Both the position numbers and the translations under genes were made by a program. From assembly GCA_020466095.1 (NCBI GenBank), contig CM035806.1:148793167-148857166 (forward strand): a DNA stretch of 64,000 nt, given 5' to 3'. Below the pieces are notes generated by a model. The model was given only the letters and a program-made list of their open reading frames with translations. It did not search any database and was not told the DNA's origin. This document shows positions 45,868 through 58,157 of this stretch, one piece after another (the stretch's first letter is position 1; every line of letters begins with the position of its first letter). The stretch comes from Chlorops oryzae (taxonomy: Eukaryota; Arthropoda; Insecta; Diptera; Chloropidae).

Positions 45868-45901
45868 ATTATTGTTATTTTATCTTATTTTATCTTATCT
45901 T

Positions 45902-45932
<31 letters not shown>

Positions 45933-46251
45933 TATCTTATCTTATCTTATCTTATCTCTCATCTTATCTTATCTTATCTTATCTTATCTTATCTTATCTC
46001 TATTCTTATCTTATCTTATCTTATCTTATCTTATCTTATCTTATTTATCTATCATTTAACTTATCTTATCTTATCTTATCTTATCTTTCTTATCTACTAT
46101 CTTATCATATGATCTTATCTTATCTTATCTTATCTTATCTTATCTTATCTTATCTTTTATCTTATCTTATCTTATCTTATCTTATCTTATCTTATTTTAT
46201 CTTATCTTATCTTATCCTATTATCTTATTCTTATCTTATCTTATCTTATCT

Positions 46252-46282
<31 letters not shown>

Positions 46283-46407
46283 TCTTATCTTATCTTACCA
46301 TCTTATCTTATCTTATCTTATCTTATCTTATCTTATCTTACTACTTATCTTATCTTATCTTATCTTATCTTATCTTATCTTATCTTATCTTATCTTATCT
46401 TATCTTT

Positions 46408-46438
<31 letters not shown>

Positions 46439-46744
46439 TATCTTATCTTATCTTATCTTATCTTATCTTATCTTATCTTCTATCTATCCATCTTATCTTA
46501 TCTTATCTTATCTTATCTTATCTTATCTTAATCGTTTATCTTTTATCTTATCTTTATCTTATCTTATCTTATCTTATCTTATCTTATCTTATTTTCTTAT
46601 CTTATCTTATCTTATCTTATCTTATTCTTATCTTATCTTATCTTATCTTATCTTATCTTATCTTATCTTATCTTATCTTATCTTATCTTATCTTATCTTA
46701 TCTTATCTTATCTTATCTTATCTTTATCTTATCTCTTATCTTAT

Positions 46745-46775
<31 letters not shown>

Positions 46776-46983
46776 TATCTTATCTTATCTTATCTTATCT
46801 TATCTTATCTTATCTTATCTTATCTTATCTTATCTTATCTTATCTTATCTTATTATCTTATCTTATCTTATCTTATCTTATCTTATCTTATCTTATCTTA
46901 TCTTATCTTATCTTATCTTATCTTATCTTATCTTATCTTATCTTATCTTATCTTATCTTATCTTATCTTATCTTATCTTATCT

Positions 46984-47042
<59 letters not shown>

Positions 47043-47143
47043 TATTTATCTTATCTTATCTTATCTTATCTTATCTTATCTTATCTTATCTTATCTTATC
47101 TTATCTTATCTTATCTTATCTTTTATCTTATCTTATCTTATCT

Positions 47144-47174
<31 letters not shown>

Positions 47175-47528
47175 TTTCTTATCTTATCTTATCTTACTTC
47201 TTATCTTATCTTATCTTATCTTATCTTATCTTATCTTATCTTATCTTATCTTATCTTTTATCTTATCTTATTACTTATCTTATCTTATCTTATCTTATCT
47301 TATCTTTATCTTTACTCTTATCTTATCTTATCTTATCTTATCTTATCTTATCTTATCTTTCTTTATCTTATCTTTTATCTTATCTTATCTTATTTATCTT
47401 ATCTTATCTTATCTTATCTTATCTTATCTTATCTTATCTTATCTTATCTTATCTTATCTTATCTTATCTTATCTTATCTTATCTTATCTTATCTTATCTT
47501 ATCTTATCTTATCTTATCTTATCTTATC
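45868..47528. repeat. (CTTAT)n / (GATAA)n satellite array 1, about 1.66 kb
   Basis: Pentamer array of TTATC (GATAA on the minus strand) with many 1-4 base interruptions such as CTCTATT, TTTAT and CTACT. The Leu/Ser/Tyr frame through it is a repeat artefact. Confidence 0.95.
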
Positions 47529-48281
47529 TGTGAAATGAGAGAGCAGAAATATACCATGACCTCCTCTATGCCATTTTAATTTAAACAAAGCCTCGATTTC
47601 GGCATCTCTTGGGAGTTTCAGATTCATTTTCTTCACTTATCATTTTTATTTTTTTATTTTTATTTCTTTTTTATGAGCAACTTGAAGAACGATTCTCGAA
47701 TCCAAAAGAAGCGAGTCAAAAAATAAGTATATTTAGAATATTCAAATTGATTGAGATTTTTCACATATTCGACTGTCCTTTTCGGCTATCATCAGCAAGC
47801 GAAAGGATATGGCATTTATATGGAGAAAGCGGTCGGAGTGCGGTCCATTGGCCTCGTTTGGCCGTTGCCGTTGCTCCATGCGATACCATTGACGATGATG
47901 ATGACGATTACAATGGCAATGATGATGATGGACATCTATAGATAAATGAAATTCTGCAAACGTTGGCAAGCGAATTCAACGAGTTCCGCCAAGAATATGT
48001 ATCCATTGAGGAATGAGAAATTGCGCTTCTGTAAATGCTTCAATTGATTGATTGCAGCGGGCGGGCCGAGAAGAAATGACCAAATGAAACCAACGGGATT
48101 GATTCTTCCATGAGAAAGAAAGGAAGAAACGCACTAAGAAACGAATGGAATTTAGAGCAAGTTCGCCATTGGATTTTCGAATCAGAAAAAATCAGCGCAG
48201 CTGGATTAAATTTTTTTAAAGAATATCGCAAGCCAACCAGAACGTGCTGGACACCTTGTTTTTTTTTTCATTATCGTTTTT
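47529..48281. repeat. Segmental duplication unit, copy 2 (interrupted by a transposon)
   Basis: Repeats 45069-45815 almost unchanged. It is interrupted after five T's at 48277-48281 and resumes at 49370 with the remaining TT and AAATTTAATTT, then continues into array 2. Confidence 0.9.
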
Positions 48282-49369
48282 ATACCCAGCGTAAGCGGGG
48301 TATATTAGTTTTGTGCAAATCTTGTAACAGGGAGAACTAAGCTCCGGAGATATAGAAAAATATATATAGAAATGATCAGGATCAAAAACTGAATCGATTT
48401 AGACATGTCCGTCTGTCCGTCCGTCCGTCCGTCCGTCCGTCCGTCCGTCCGTCCGTCCGTCCGTCCGTCCGTCTGTCCGTCTGTCCGTCCGTCCGTGGTC
48501 GGATCTCCTCCGAAACGGCTCTACCAATCATGTCGAAATTTGGCACACATGTATATCGGGGTCCGAGTATGATCCTAAGTAAAAATGGGAGACATCCGCC
48601 CACTGCCACGCCCACAAATTAATTTATTAAGTTTTCAGTAAAATGCTTGTAACTTGCGAACCACTCAACACATTTAATTGATATTTGGTGTGCTGGTAAG
48701 CTACGAAAAGGGACATTTCCTGGCAAAAAATGGACGCCGCCCTCCTCGAGCCACGCCCACAAATAAACCCAAAAATAAGGGCTTATCGTAACTTGTGAAA
48801 AAAATGCGTAGAAGCTTCAAATTCGCAGCATAGGTTGACCAAGGCAAATGAAAGGTGTAGGAACAAAAATTTATGTATCCCGCCCACTGCCACGCCCACA
48901 AATGAAGATTTTTTGTAACTTCCGAAGTAAAAGGCGTAGAAGCTTCGAATTCGCAACATAGGTTCACCAAGGCGAATGAAAGGTGTAGGAAAAAATTTTA
49001 TGTGGCCCGCCCACTGCCACGCCAACAAATAAAAGTTTTTCGTAACTTCCGAAGTAAAAGGCGTAGAAGCTCCGAATTCGCAACATAGGTTCACCAAGGC
49101 GAATGAAAGGTGAAGGGAAAAAATGTATGTGGCCCGCCCACTGCCACGCCCATAAATGAAGATTTTTCGTAACTTCCGAAGTAAAAGGCGTAGAAGCTTC
49201 AAATTCGCAACATAGGTTCATCAAGGGGAATGAAAGGTGTAGGAAAATATTTTATGTGGCCCATCCACTGCCACGCCCACAAATAGAGAAGCAAAACATA
49301 TTGCGCTCATAATGTCGGGACGCTGGGTATTTCAAAGTCGGGCTTGACCGACTTTAGCTTTCTTACTTG
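48282..49369 (-). mobile_element. Complete INE-1/mini-me-type element (non-autonomous Helentron-like), 1088 bp
   Basis: Ends are ATACCCAGCGTAAGCGGGGT (left) and GACTTTAGCTTTCTTACTTG (right). It holds a CCGT/CTGT microsatellite (48407-48495) and then about five 126-bp tandem units with CCGCCCACTGCCACGCCCAC. This matches the mini-me/DINE-1 architecture known from flies: a conserved core with GTCY-type microsatellite. It is flanked by 5 T and 2 T where the empty site has 7 T, so it inserted between T and T without target duplication, as described for Helentrons. No protein is encoded. Confidence 0.85.
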
Positions 49370-49425
49370 TTAAATTTAATTTAATTTTATTAAATTAGAA
49401 GTTTTTTTTTATTCATTTTATTATT

Positions 49426-50945
49426 GTTATTTTATCTTATTTTATCTTATTTTATTTTATCTTATTTTATCTTATCTTATCTTATCTTATCTCATCTCAT
49501 CTCATCTCATCTCATCTCATCTCATCTCATCTCATCTCATCTCATCTCATCTCATCTCATCTCATCTCATCTCATCTCATCTCATCTCATCTCATCTCAT
49601 CTCATCTCATCTCATCTCATCTCATCTCATCTCATCTCATCTCATCTCATCTCATCTCATCTCATCTCATCTCATCTCATCTCATCTCATCTCATCTCAT
49701 CTCATCTCATCTCATCTCATCTCATCTCATCTCATCTTATCTTATCTTATCTTATCTTATCTTATCTTATCTTATCTTATCTTATCTTATCTTATCTTAT
49801 CTTATCTTATCTTATCTTATCTTATCTTATCTTATCTTATCTTATCTTATCTTATCTTATCTTATCTTATCTTATCTTATCTTATCTTATCTTATCTTAT
49901 CTTATCTTATCTTATCTTATCTTATCTTATCTTATCTTATCTTATCTTATCTTATCTTATCTTATCTTATCTTATCTTATCTTATCTTATCTTATCTTAT
50001 CTTATCTTATCTTATCTTATCTTATCTTATCTTATCTTATCTTATCTTATCTTATCTTATCTTATCTTATCTTATCTTATCTTATCTTATCTTATCTTAT
50101 CTTATCTTATCTTATCTTATCTTATCTTATCTTATCTTATCTTATCTTATCTTATCTTATCTTATCTTATCTTATCTTATCTTATCTTATCTTATCTTAT
50201 CTTATCTTATCTTATCTTATCTTATCTTATCTTATCTTATCTTATCTTATCTTATCTTATCTTATCTTATCTTATCTTATCTTATCTTATCTTATCTTAT
50301 CTTATCTTATCTTATCTTATCTTATCTTATCTTATCTTATCTTATCTTATCTTATCTTATCTTATCTTATCTTATCTTATCTTATCTTATCTTATCTTAT
50401 CTTATCTTATCTTATCTTATCTTATCTTATCTTATCTTATCTTATCTTATCTTATCTTATCTTATCTTATCTTATCTTATCTTATCTTATCTTATCTTAT
50501 CTTATCTTATCTTATCTTATCTTATCTTATCTTATCTTATCTTATCTTATCTTATCTTATCTTATCTTATCTTATCTTATCTTATCTTATCTTATCTTAT
50601 CTTATCTTATCTTATCTTATCTTATCTTATCTTATCTTATCTTATCTTATCTTATCTTATCTTTATCTTATCTTATCTTATCTTATCTTATCTTATCTTA
50701 TCTTATCTTATCTTATCTTATCTTATCTTATCTTATCTTATCTTATCTTATCTTATCTTATCTTATCTTATCTTATCTTATCTTATCTTATCTTATCTTA
50801 TCTTATCTTATCTTATCTTATCTTATCTTATCTTATCTTATCTTATCTTATCTTATCTTATTCTTATCTTATTTTATTTATTTTATTTTATTTATTTTAT
50901 TTTATTTTATTTTATTTTATTTTATTTTAATTTATTCTTTATTTT
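49426..50945. repeat. (CTTAT)n / (GATAA)n satellite array 2 with a CTCAT block
   Basis: About 1.5 kb. A homogeneous CTCAT block (49491-49735) is followed by very pure CTTAT to about 50860, with a single visible slip near 50661, then a TTTTA-rich tail to 50945. Much purer than array 1. Confidence 0.95.
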
Positions 50946-52598
50946 ATTGAATTTTTTATATACTTTTTTTGTAATTTAATTTTTTTTTTAGAATGTGGTT
51001 TGACGTGCTGCTGTAGGTACGATTTATCGCGTTCAGGCCCCGATTTAGGGAGTGGCAAGCCTGGCAAAGGCCCAGAGTGGCACAAAAGCTGGAACGGGCG
51101 CTGATTGCTGTAAACGTGGTGCCTTTTGCAATTGCTGCCCATTCATATGACGCCACATTGCACTTTCTGATAACCCTATTCTGATAACGAATGTGTTATG
51201 GATGGATAGATTGATGGATGAATGGATGGATGTATGCACATAGTATGGAGGTGCGATTTACTTTCTTCTATCCGCATGGCGAACATGTGAATGTATGCTT
51301 TTGTGCGCTTGTATGTGTGTTTGCCCCATTAAAAATAATCAAACTTTCGCAATTTTCGTCTCTTCGTCGCAATTATTATTATTATTGTTGTTGTTTTTCG
51401 GTTTTTGCTGTTTCGACACCACTTTGGTGGTTCTCAAGTTCGTTGCCTTTGCCGCGACCATTGCCTGCCATTACGTTCAACTGTCACAATGACAATCTCC
51501 CTCTCTAATGGCACGCCCCAACCTTATGTCACAATTCGATGGCGATGTTGTTGTCCGTCTCGGTGACGCTGTCATTTTCTCTTCTCACGCTTTCTAGGTT
51601 AATTCATTTTTATTACCGTCCTATAAAGTCTATAAAATCGGAAACTAGCAGTCAACAAACCAGCAGCTAAAACAATACCACCGTAACAACACCCTCACAT
51701 CGCTCACGCGTCTTCCCGCTTTTCGTTCACTGTGCGTTTTGTGCCTTGTTTTGGATTTATTGCCGCGACAAAAGCGAATCGCGTCGTCATTTTTATGTCA
51801 TATGCAAGCACACGCACAACAACAAATAAACACACACACACACACACACATGCACCCATATAAGCGTATATGGAAGTACCTTTATCATGCTTGGTCGTAA
51901 AGTTGGACATAAAAAAAAAATTTTTTTTTCAAATCTTCAAGCATTGCTCATAAAACTGAAATTGCAGAGCGAAGAAGAGAAGGTGCACCGTATCGTGCAT
52001 TAAGAGGGTCAGGGAGAGCTTTTACTGCACATCCGCATCGCATCACATCAGACCATTTCACTCATAATGAAGCCAATGAGCATAAATATTTTGCCTTAAA
52101 GTGCGCACTCCATCACTTTTTGGGGTTGAAGTACCCACTACGGCTGACGAATTTTATGAATGCGTTAGAGACGCAACTAGTTATGAACACAACGCTAAGC
52201 ACATTCACTATAAGAAGGTATACAGAGTAAACATATTGCAGTTAAATGTATGAAGATATAAAAAAAAAAAAATAAGTTAGAATGTTGTTTCAAGTCAAGC
52301 CTAAGTATAAGTCGTACAATAAATTTCAGTTTTTATCCTGCTTTCAAATCTCCGCTGAAGAAGAATGCAGATAAAGGGAATGGAGACGACAACCGTTGAG
52401 GGTAACTTAAAGTCTCACTTAAAGTCAATTACTGCGACGATAAGAAATTTTAAAGCAAATTTTTACCACATAACTTTGTGCTTTGGGATCTACTAATATT
52501 CATATCATAACTCTTGTGTTTCGTTTGTGATTCTTTGGAATTTGTTGGGGATTTTAACCTCCAGAACTATCCCCTGTATACATTACTGTCCAGCACTC
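50946..52598. other. No gene recognised
   Basis: GATG repeats near 51197-51232, ATT repeats near 51372 and a CA run near 51832-51850. The segment 51030-51100 (GTGGCAAGCC, GAGTGGCACAAAAGCTGGA) resembles 53510-53630, suggesting a shared unidentified repeat. Confidence 0.45.
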
Positions 52599-52602
52599 TT
52601 AA

Positions 52603-53339
52603 GGGGGTCTTCTCATTGAGCAACTTTTTTTTTCGACTTTTTTTTTTTTTGCATTTATTTATAGCTTGGGTAGTTGTGAATATGCCCCTAAAAGGATTTC
52701 TTGAAATTCGAAATAGTTTAGAGGATATAGCCTTCTTTGTCGAGCAAGATCTGCGCTAAAACGAGTAATTTTTGCGTTGCTTCAAACTTTAAACGCGTTT
52801 ATCTCGAAACCACGTTTTTCGAACTGGCGGCCATGATATCTCCAGTTCAACTGAACCGATTTTCATGAAACAAAGTGGAATCGACGCAGAATTGTCACTA
52901 TTCTCGGGTGAACCTCGACCATAATTTAAAAAATTTTTTACTATTTTTTTTTTTACACTAAACTACAAAAAAAAAGCCCGAAATTGAATTTTTTTTTTGA
53001 ATGGCCGCCATTTTGTCAAAAAAAATCACAAAATTAAGCTTGAGGTTCACCCGAGAATTACATCTATACTGATTATAACCCCGTTTTGTTTTTCCATTTC
53101 GGACGCTCCGGAGACCCGGAATCGTGACCGCCGTGACGGCACCTTTTTTTTCACCACCAACTTTGAAGTCTCATTACTTTTTGAACAGCCCACGTATCGA
53201 GGCAAAAAAAATATTTTTATTTACTTTGAACCTTTTGTAATACAATAAATAAAAAAAGTTTTCAATTATTCTTTGCGTTTTCAAATAAGAATTTTTTTAA
53301 AAAGGGTCCAAAAAACGGGTTTTCAATGAGAAGACCCCC
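52603..53339. mobile_element. TTAA-flanked MITE 2
   Basis: Perfect 17-bp inverted ends (GGGGGTCTTCTCATTGA) with TTAA outside each (52599-52602, 53340-53343). Size and structure match MITE 1 at 43141, and both contain GTTTATCTCGAAAC-like text and an inner CACCCG/CGGGTG pair. Non-coding. Confidence 0.8.
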
Positions 53340-53343
53340 TTAA

Positions 53344-54864
53344 GCCCTTAAGTTAACAGTTCAAAAGCCATTGTGATCGCAACCATGGGGAAATTCCTTT
53401 CTACGTCTCATATCACAAGCATTCGCAACCTTATTCTCAAGGACCAACGTTTATCAACAACCAAATGAGCGTGTTATAGTCTGGCCACACTGAAACCATC
53501 CAGGCTTTGATTTTGGGGGTGGCAAGCCAAATAAATGCCAGCAATTTCACAAAGATATACGAAAAAATAGTACCCCATAGCGCCATACTTTTGACCAGAG
53601 TGGCAAAAAAGCTGGACCGGACCATGAAAATATCATACCCGATATTATTAGGCCTGCCAAGTAAAGAGGAAATAATGTGTTTTTAGAAGTATCCCATCCC
53701 GCGCCTCACCAAAAAAAAAAAAAAAAACCACGACGACTTTCGTAGAATCGTCTTATATGTGAACATACTTATATATCGAATACCGGGTAAAGGAGAAATT
53801 TACGCGCCACAAATTCAAAATTTTCAACATTGCACTGAGGAGTTATGGGCCTCAATTGAAATTTTAAATATAACCCAAGCATTCTTTAATCGCTGTTAAT
53901 TTTCACACCAAAGTTCATCAACTCTTTCTCAATAAAACCTACTCTAAAGAGGCTGAAGGAGAGACAACCTGCCGAACAGATTAACAAGTGAACTTGTTAT
54001 ACAAAAAAGGACTCACTTTTTTTTATGTGGTCACACCGCAGAGGATTGTTAAAGTAAAATTGTGACTCTTTCCACTGTTTTTCACTTCTTTAGGTACTTC
54101 GGTACTATCGAGCCATTTAAGGTACGATTCCGTTGCAGTTGCCCCATACAATATATTCTCCCACTGGGAAGCTGTTGTGAAAGCCCAAAATTTCAGTTGT
54201 GCCAAGTTCATAGCTGACTTCGAAATCGCTGATGCCAAGTTGAACGGCCTTTTTCGGGTTAGTTTTGCCAAAATTCTCAAATCCTGTAAGAAATGGAAAC
54301 AACATTTATTTGGCCCTTTTGAGAAAGAACTCTTTCTTTTAGAAAAGCTAAAATTTTAGAGATAACTAAGGTACTTTGGTGAAAGGGTCTTAGTATTTAA
54401 ATGTTTTTAAGACCTGCTAATCAAGTTGCATAAAGCAAGTGAAAATTATAGACAGTCCCCGCAGTCTGTTCAAATATTTCGATTTGCGATTAAAATCGAT
54501 AACGTATCGAATAGCGATGCATCCTTTTTAATAAAGGACCATTATGCCGTATACCAAGTGTTCTTCGTTAAGCTGGATCCCCATTATAATATTGAGCCTG
54601 GTCACACGAACACACAGAAACCGACCGTTTACAATGCTAGAATGGGCCCCATAAGTGAAATGCAAGCCGACACACAGAGAGAGGGAGTGCGAGAGAGAGA
54701 GAGAGAGAGAAAGAAAGATCTAAAGAATAATGGAGGAGGGAGAGACGAATTCGGCGTGACCATTGCGGAGACAAAAAAAAAATTCTTGAGGTGAGAAACT
54801 TCTTCAGACATCGAAGAAGGGTATTTCTTTGAGAATACAATTGCAATTAGCGCTGACAACTCAT

Positions 54865-54920
<56 letters not shown>

Positions 54921-56180
54921 GTCAAAGTCAAACAATCTCCGGGGGATTGAAGATTGTGAATCACAATTAAAGAGTTTGGGGAGGAACAACTTACCTAAAA
55001 ACACTCGAACGAACTAACCCAGCAGATGGTCTTTTCGAAGTTTCGAAGTTTCAAAAATTTTGTAAGCCAAAAATTTCGCTACGATTTCTCCAACCCAAAA
55101 AACTCGATTTCGACCGACCGACCGACCGACCGTCGAAACCATTTTCAGGGAGACTCTGCTTTGGTGTTAGCGTTTTGATGGTGATGGTGATTCCGATGGC
55201 GATGGCGATGGCGATGGTGTCGAAATGGGGGAAGCGAAGTGCGTATGTCAATCATCCGAATGCAAATGTCAAACTCAAGTGACATAATCCCATTTAAGAG
55301 CGAGTTGAGTTGAGGCTAAGCTAGGCGAATCGCGTTGAAATCCCATGGAGAGTTAAGTGCTTGATCGCAGCAATTCAACAATTGCGTCGGTGACGATGAC
55401 GATGATGGTGATGGTGACGCTGATGGTGATGCTGATGGTGACAGTGGAAGTAGCAGCAGATGATGCGATTCCGATTCTTATTCCCGTTCGCTTTCCTATG
55501 CTTATTTTGATTTTAGTGGGTTACGATGGACGGGCTCACAATAACGCCATTTACGCAACGGAGCGATGAACAGGATGGTAATGGCATTGAAAACGTTTGC
55601 GGCTATGCATAAAATAAAAATAAAAAAAAAATGGAAAGGAAACAGAGCGAACGAATCACGGCAAATTGAGTAAGTGGTTAAAACGGAAAATGGCAAACGG
55701 AAGGCGTCAAACGGACCGTAGCAGCAGGGAAAATTTTTGAATGGAATATACCCATACACCCATCTCGATGTCCTGGTGCTAAAGCTATTGCGTTCCGCTT
55801 GCGATTCCGTTGCCAACCAAATGCATTGCCCGAGAACACACGCAAAATCGTTGTTGTCACCGGCTGTGATTGCGCTGCGCGGCGCCGTTGGCTGTCAATG
55901 TACACTGTAAAAAAAAAAACATTTTTTTAAATTATATATTTTATTCGAAATGGAATTAAATGAAATTTGTCGCGATAGATTTAAATAGATTAAAAATATA
56001 TAGGTATACCATGAATTTCTTTTAATTTCAAAGTTCATTTATTAATAACACTAGTTCACAGCATTTTCTCCTTGGACATCTTACAAGTGTGCAACGTGCT
56101 TATGCGATAAATAGAGCTGTAAAAATGCTATAATTTACACTACCCGAGTGTAGGTATTCGATATTTTTCGACAATTAATC
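53344..56180. other. No gene recognised; GA and CT microsatellites
   Basis: A GAGA run at 54690-54712 and a CT run at 54868-54916 face each other about 160 bp apart. CGAC repeats lie near 55112-55132 and GATGGC hexamers near 55180-55216. No exon could be supported. Confidence 0.5.
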
Positions 56181-56605
56181 ATTACTAAGTACTCGTTACT
56201 AAGTACTCGTTACTAAGTACTCGTTACTAAGTACTCGTTACTAAGTACTCGTTACTAAGTACTCGTTACTAAGTACTCGTTACTAAGTACTCGTTACTAA
56301 GTACTCGTTGCTAAGTACTCGTTTACTAAGTACTCGTTACTAAGTACTCGTTACTAAGTACTCGTTACTAAGTACTCGTTACTAATTACTCGTTACTAAG
56401 TACTCTTTGTTTAGTACTCGTTACTAGGTACTTGTTACTATGTCCTCGTTACTAAGTAATCGTTACGAAGTACTCGTTACTAAGTACTCTTTTCTCAGTA
56501 CTGGTTACTCGTTACTCGTTACTAAATAATCGTTACTAAGTACTTGTTACTAAGTACTCTTTTCTTATTACTCGTTACTAGGTACTCGTTACTAAGTACT
56601 CGTTA
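56181..56605. repeat. 14-bp minisatellite (GTACTCGTTACTAA)
   Basis: About 30 copies of GTACTCGTTACTAA. The first half is nearly perfect; later copies vary (GTAATCG, CTTTTCTTA, GTCCTCG). GTTACTAAGTAC gives it partial dyad character. Confidence 0.95.
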
Positions 56606-58157
56606 TATTATTTTCACCCAAGAATGATGTTGCAAGAATAACTCGAATGTTGATAAAGTAATCAAAACTCCCTCATGCTCTTTGAATCTTCACCCAATAT
56701 TGAGTAATCAAATATCAACTCAACTCACTCTACTACCATACTGTTTAGCGGACCCATTATTTTAGTAAGTACTTAATTACTCCGGCAACCATCAGCTGGC
56801 ATGTCTGCAAAAAAAAAACATACTAGTAACGAGATACATGTAACTGACTTCAGTAATGGTTACTTTTTATCGAATAGTAACGATATTTAACAGCTTCAAT
56901 GATAGACTCAAAATTTGTAATTTTTTTTTGGTAATTTTTCTTTTACTCCCTTTGCACCCAATAAGTTCTGTGAAATTATTAAATTAAATTAATGAGAAAA
57001 TAAAATGAATAAAAAAAATATGTGAATGAATAATTAATTGATCAATTCGGAGCAAGGAAGCACTCGTTATTATATTTTATATTTTTTGAACTTTAATTCA
57101 ATTAAAGAAAAAAATAAATTTTTTTTAAGTGTACTTCCTCAATATTTTTGTCAATGGTTTCTAAGGATTGTGACGCCGCAGCGTGATGGTGGTGTGTATT
57201 TTCCAAATACCTTAATCGGCTTCCAGGAGTGCTCTCGAACATTGACGACACCGTTTATGTTTTACCGTTTTTATTTATTATTTACGATGCTCATTTCGTA
57301 ATGGGCTGATAATGAAGTGGCTCGGCTATGATTTGTTTAGCTCGATTCAGCTTAGCCCGGCTCAGCTCGGCTCAGTTCGGCTCAGCTCAACTCAACTCAG
57401 ATCGGCTCGATTCAATTGACTGCTTTGCCTATTTACTGATTATGCGATAAAAGTCGTTCAACAGTTGACAAGCACACGCAGGCACGAACACACACGAACG
57501 CACATATATAAATACAAAAACAAATACAAATATTAATACTCATGCCTTAATGCAGCGTTAAATGTACTCAATTGAAGTGACCAAGAAATTTAGGATAAGT
57601 GGCAAACACAGTGCAATATGGGTGGCAGGGCGAGCTGAGAACAATTGAGGCATGGAAACCGTAACATCTGCTTAAAATGGAATCGGTAAATTGAATGTGT
57701 ACGGGGATGGGCATGGGCATGGTGTGGGCTGCTCTTTGGTCTTTTTACTTTCGACTTCGATGGTAAATGATATCTAAACGAATCGGCGCCTAATACCGTC
57801 AGAGTATTCAATATTTTCGATTGGTCAGGTGTGCCGATGGAAATCTTCAAGGTATAAAATTTCGTCTGGAATTGCAATTGAAATTGGAATTGGAATTGGA
57901 ATTTTGCAACAGCTACAATAACAAAATAAAAGCAGCAACAGCAACAACAATAGCCCAACCGAAGAGACTCTAGATGGAAACGGTTTGGTCGTAACTTTTG
58001 AAAGGATTGAAGCTTCTTTAAGCAGCATATTTACGAGGGACTGCAGAGCGATATTGTAACGCTTGCTTTAGTTGATTTGGGAGGAATCTACGTGCCACAT
58101 CTCGTACCGTTCGTGAGTGCAAAAAATGTCGTAGCAATTTCGTTTCGATTTCCCAAT
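56606..58157. other. No gene recognised
   Basis: AT-rich, with a GGCTCA-type repeat at 57327-57412 and a GGAATT repeat near 57870-57905. Nothing else supported. Confidence 0.5.

Noticed and set aside
45868..50945. CRISPR-like or bacterial repeat arrays
   Set aside because: Units are simple 5-bp repeats with no unique spacers, in animal DNA.
49424..50950. 508-codon LILSY-repeat frame
   Set aside because: Artefact of a stop-free pentamer satellite (CTTAT/CTCAT).
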